In this document: positions 6,824 through 7,274 of the stretch, piece by piece
How the letters are laid out: each line of letters begins with the position of its first letter
Numbering within the stretch: the first letter of the stretch is position 1
Assembly (NCBI GenBank): GCA_945949655.1
Contig: CAMFFG010000059.1
Span: forward strand, 1-7,274
DNA: 7,274 nucleotides
From: an uncultured Peptococcaceae bacterium
Lineage (GTDB): Bacteria; Bacillota; Peptococcia; Peptococcales; Peptococcaceae
Direction of reading: 5' to 3'
Notes under the pieces: model-generated
Database searches by the model: none
Told to the model about the DNA's origin: nothing
Seen by the model: only the letters and a program-made list of their open reading frames with translations
Made by a program: the position numbers and the translations under genes

Positions 6824-6856
6824 CAGGTGGGTCCGTGCGGATCCATCTGTTTTTTT
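6824..6856 (+). terminator. Intrinsic terminator of the chaperone operon
   Basis: An 11-bp stem (6824-6834 with 6839-6849, two G-U pairs) is capped by the tetraloop GTGC and followed at once by seven Ts (6850-6856). It begins 9 nt after the dnaJ stop. This is a Rho-independent terminator on the + strand and ends the hrcA-dnaJ transcript. Confidence 0.92.
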
Positions 6857-6894
6857 ACAAATAATTTACGAAAACGCGCTTGTGCACTTTTTTT

Positions 6895-6921
6895 TTGACA
6901 GAATCCTTGTTATAATAAAAT
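6895..6921 (+). promoter_or_regulatory. Probable promoter of the DUF1846 gene
   Basis: A perfect -10 TATAAT (6911-6916) is preceded by TG at 6908-6909, giving an extended -10 element (TGnTATAAT), which can work without a good -35. A perfect TTGACA (6895-6900) lies only 10 nt upstream of it, too near to pair with it. TTGACA could instead pair with TAAAAT (6916-6921) at 15 nt. Either choice places the start near 6923-6929, leaving a 5' leader of about 60-70 nt. Confidence 0.65.
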
Positions 6922-6989
6922 GATAATGGTGAAAATTCTGAAACGAAAAGGTCTTTTGAATCACCGATGGAGGGAGTCTGAAGAGAACG

Positions 6990-7274
6990 ATGCAAGTGGG
7001 GTTTGATGCAAAAAAGTATCTGGAGGAACAGTCCAAATACATTCTGGAACGGGTCAATCACTATGATAAGCTTTATCTGGAATTTGGCGGCAAGCTGCTG
7101 GGCGATTATCATGCCAAACGGGTGCTGCCCGGCTTTGATGAAGATGCCAAGATCAAGCTTTTACACAGCTTGAAAGATAAAGTGGAGATCATCATCTGTG
7201 TGTATGCCGGCGATATTGAGCGCAACAAGATTCGCGGTGATTTTGGCATCACGTACGATATGGATGTGATGCGG
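6990..7274 (+). CDS. DUF1846/UPF0371 family protein (N-terminal part, cut by window end)
   Basis: The first 95 residues are visible and the frame is open to the edge of the window. The beginning [15 protein letters not shown], the block [20 protein letters not shown] and the block [19 protein letters not shown] are characteristic of the DUF1846 (UPF0371) family, soluble proteins usually near 500 residues whose function is not established as far as I know. No signal peptide or membrane segment is seen. ATG 6990 gives the usual family N-terminus and there is no in-frame ATG, GTG or TTG between it and the upstream TGA at 6957. Its ribosome site is unusual: GGAGGGAG (6969-6976) lies 13 nt away, with only the weak AAGAGA closer. 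The gene has its own promoter region downstream of the operon terminator, so it is probably not part of the heat-shock transcript. Confidence 0.9.
   Translation, partial: MQVGFDAKKYLEEQSKYILERVNHYDKLYLEFGGKLLGDYHAKRVLPGFDEDAKIKLLHSLKDKVEIIICVYAGDIERNKIRGDFGITYDMDVMR

Overview
The window holds a complete HrcA-controlled chaperone operon, in the order hrcA, archaeal-like (Group III) chaperonin, grpE, dnaK, dnaJ. It is flanked by the tail of an upstream gene and the first 95 codons of a downstream DUF1846/UPF0371 gene. All genes read on the + strand. The CIRCE operator, the sigma-A-like promoter, the strong Shine-Dalgarno sequences, a DnaK of 610 residues and the DUF1846 neighbour point to an anaerobic Firmicute (Bacillota). 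A member of the Negativicutes or a Clostridia-like lineage seems likely from the general look of the proteins, but that placement is inference.

Layout: 1-71 looks like the C-terminus of a zinc-ribbon protein, closed by an intrinsic terminator (77-130). An AT-rich region leads into a promoter (195-223) and a perfect CIRCE operator (228-260). Then come hrcA (288-1319), the chaperonin (1332-2855, 12 nt after hrcA), grpE (2916-3479), dnaK (3554-5386) and dnaJ (5591-6814). The dnaK-dnaJ spacer is about 200 nt and contains a strong GC-rich hairpin that lacks a T-tract. A terminator at 6824-6856 ends the operon. A separate promoter region near 6895-6921 precedes the DUF1846 gene (6990 to the window edge).

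How the genes work together: HrcA binds CIRCE and represses the operon until heat or other protein stress. DnaJ delivers unfolded clients to DnaK and stimulates its ATPase; GrpE exchanges DnaK's nucleotide. The chaperonin would offer an ATP-driven folding chamber, and it is cotranscribed with the DnaK machine rather than with a groES gene. It carries group II-like hallmarks, including a lid-like segment, so it should not need GroES.

The most notable element is this chaperonin. It belongs to a rare type known from Carboxydothermus hydrogenoformans and a limited set of other bacteria, where the same placement in the dnaK operon has been described. It is therefore an uncommon, little-studied system rather than a wholly new one. 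The rest of the operon looks intact and conventional.
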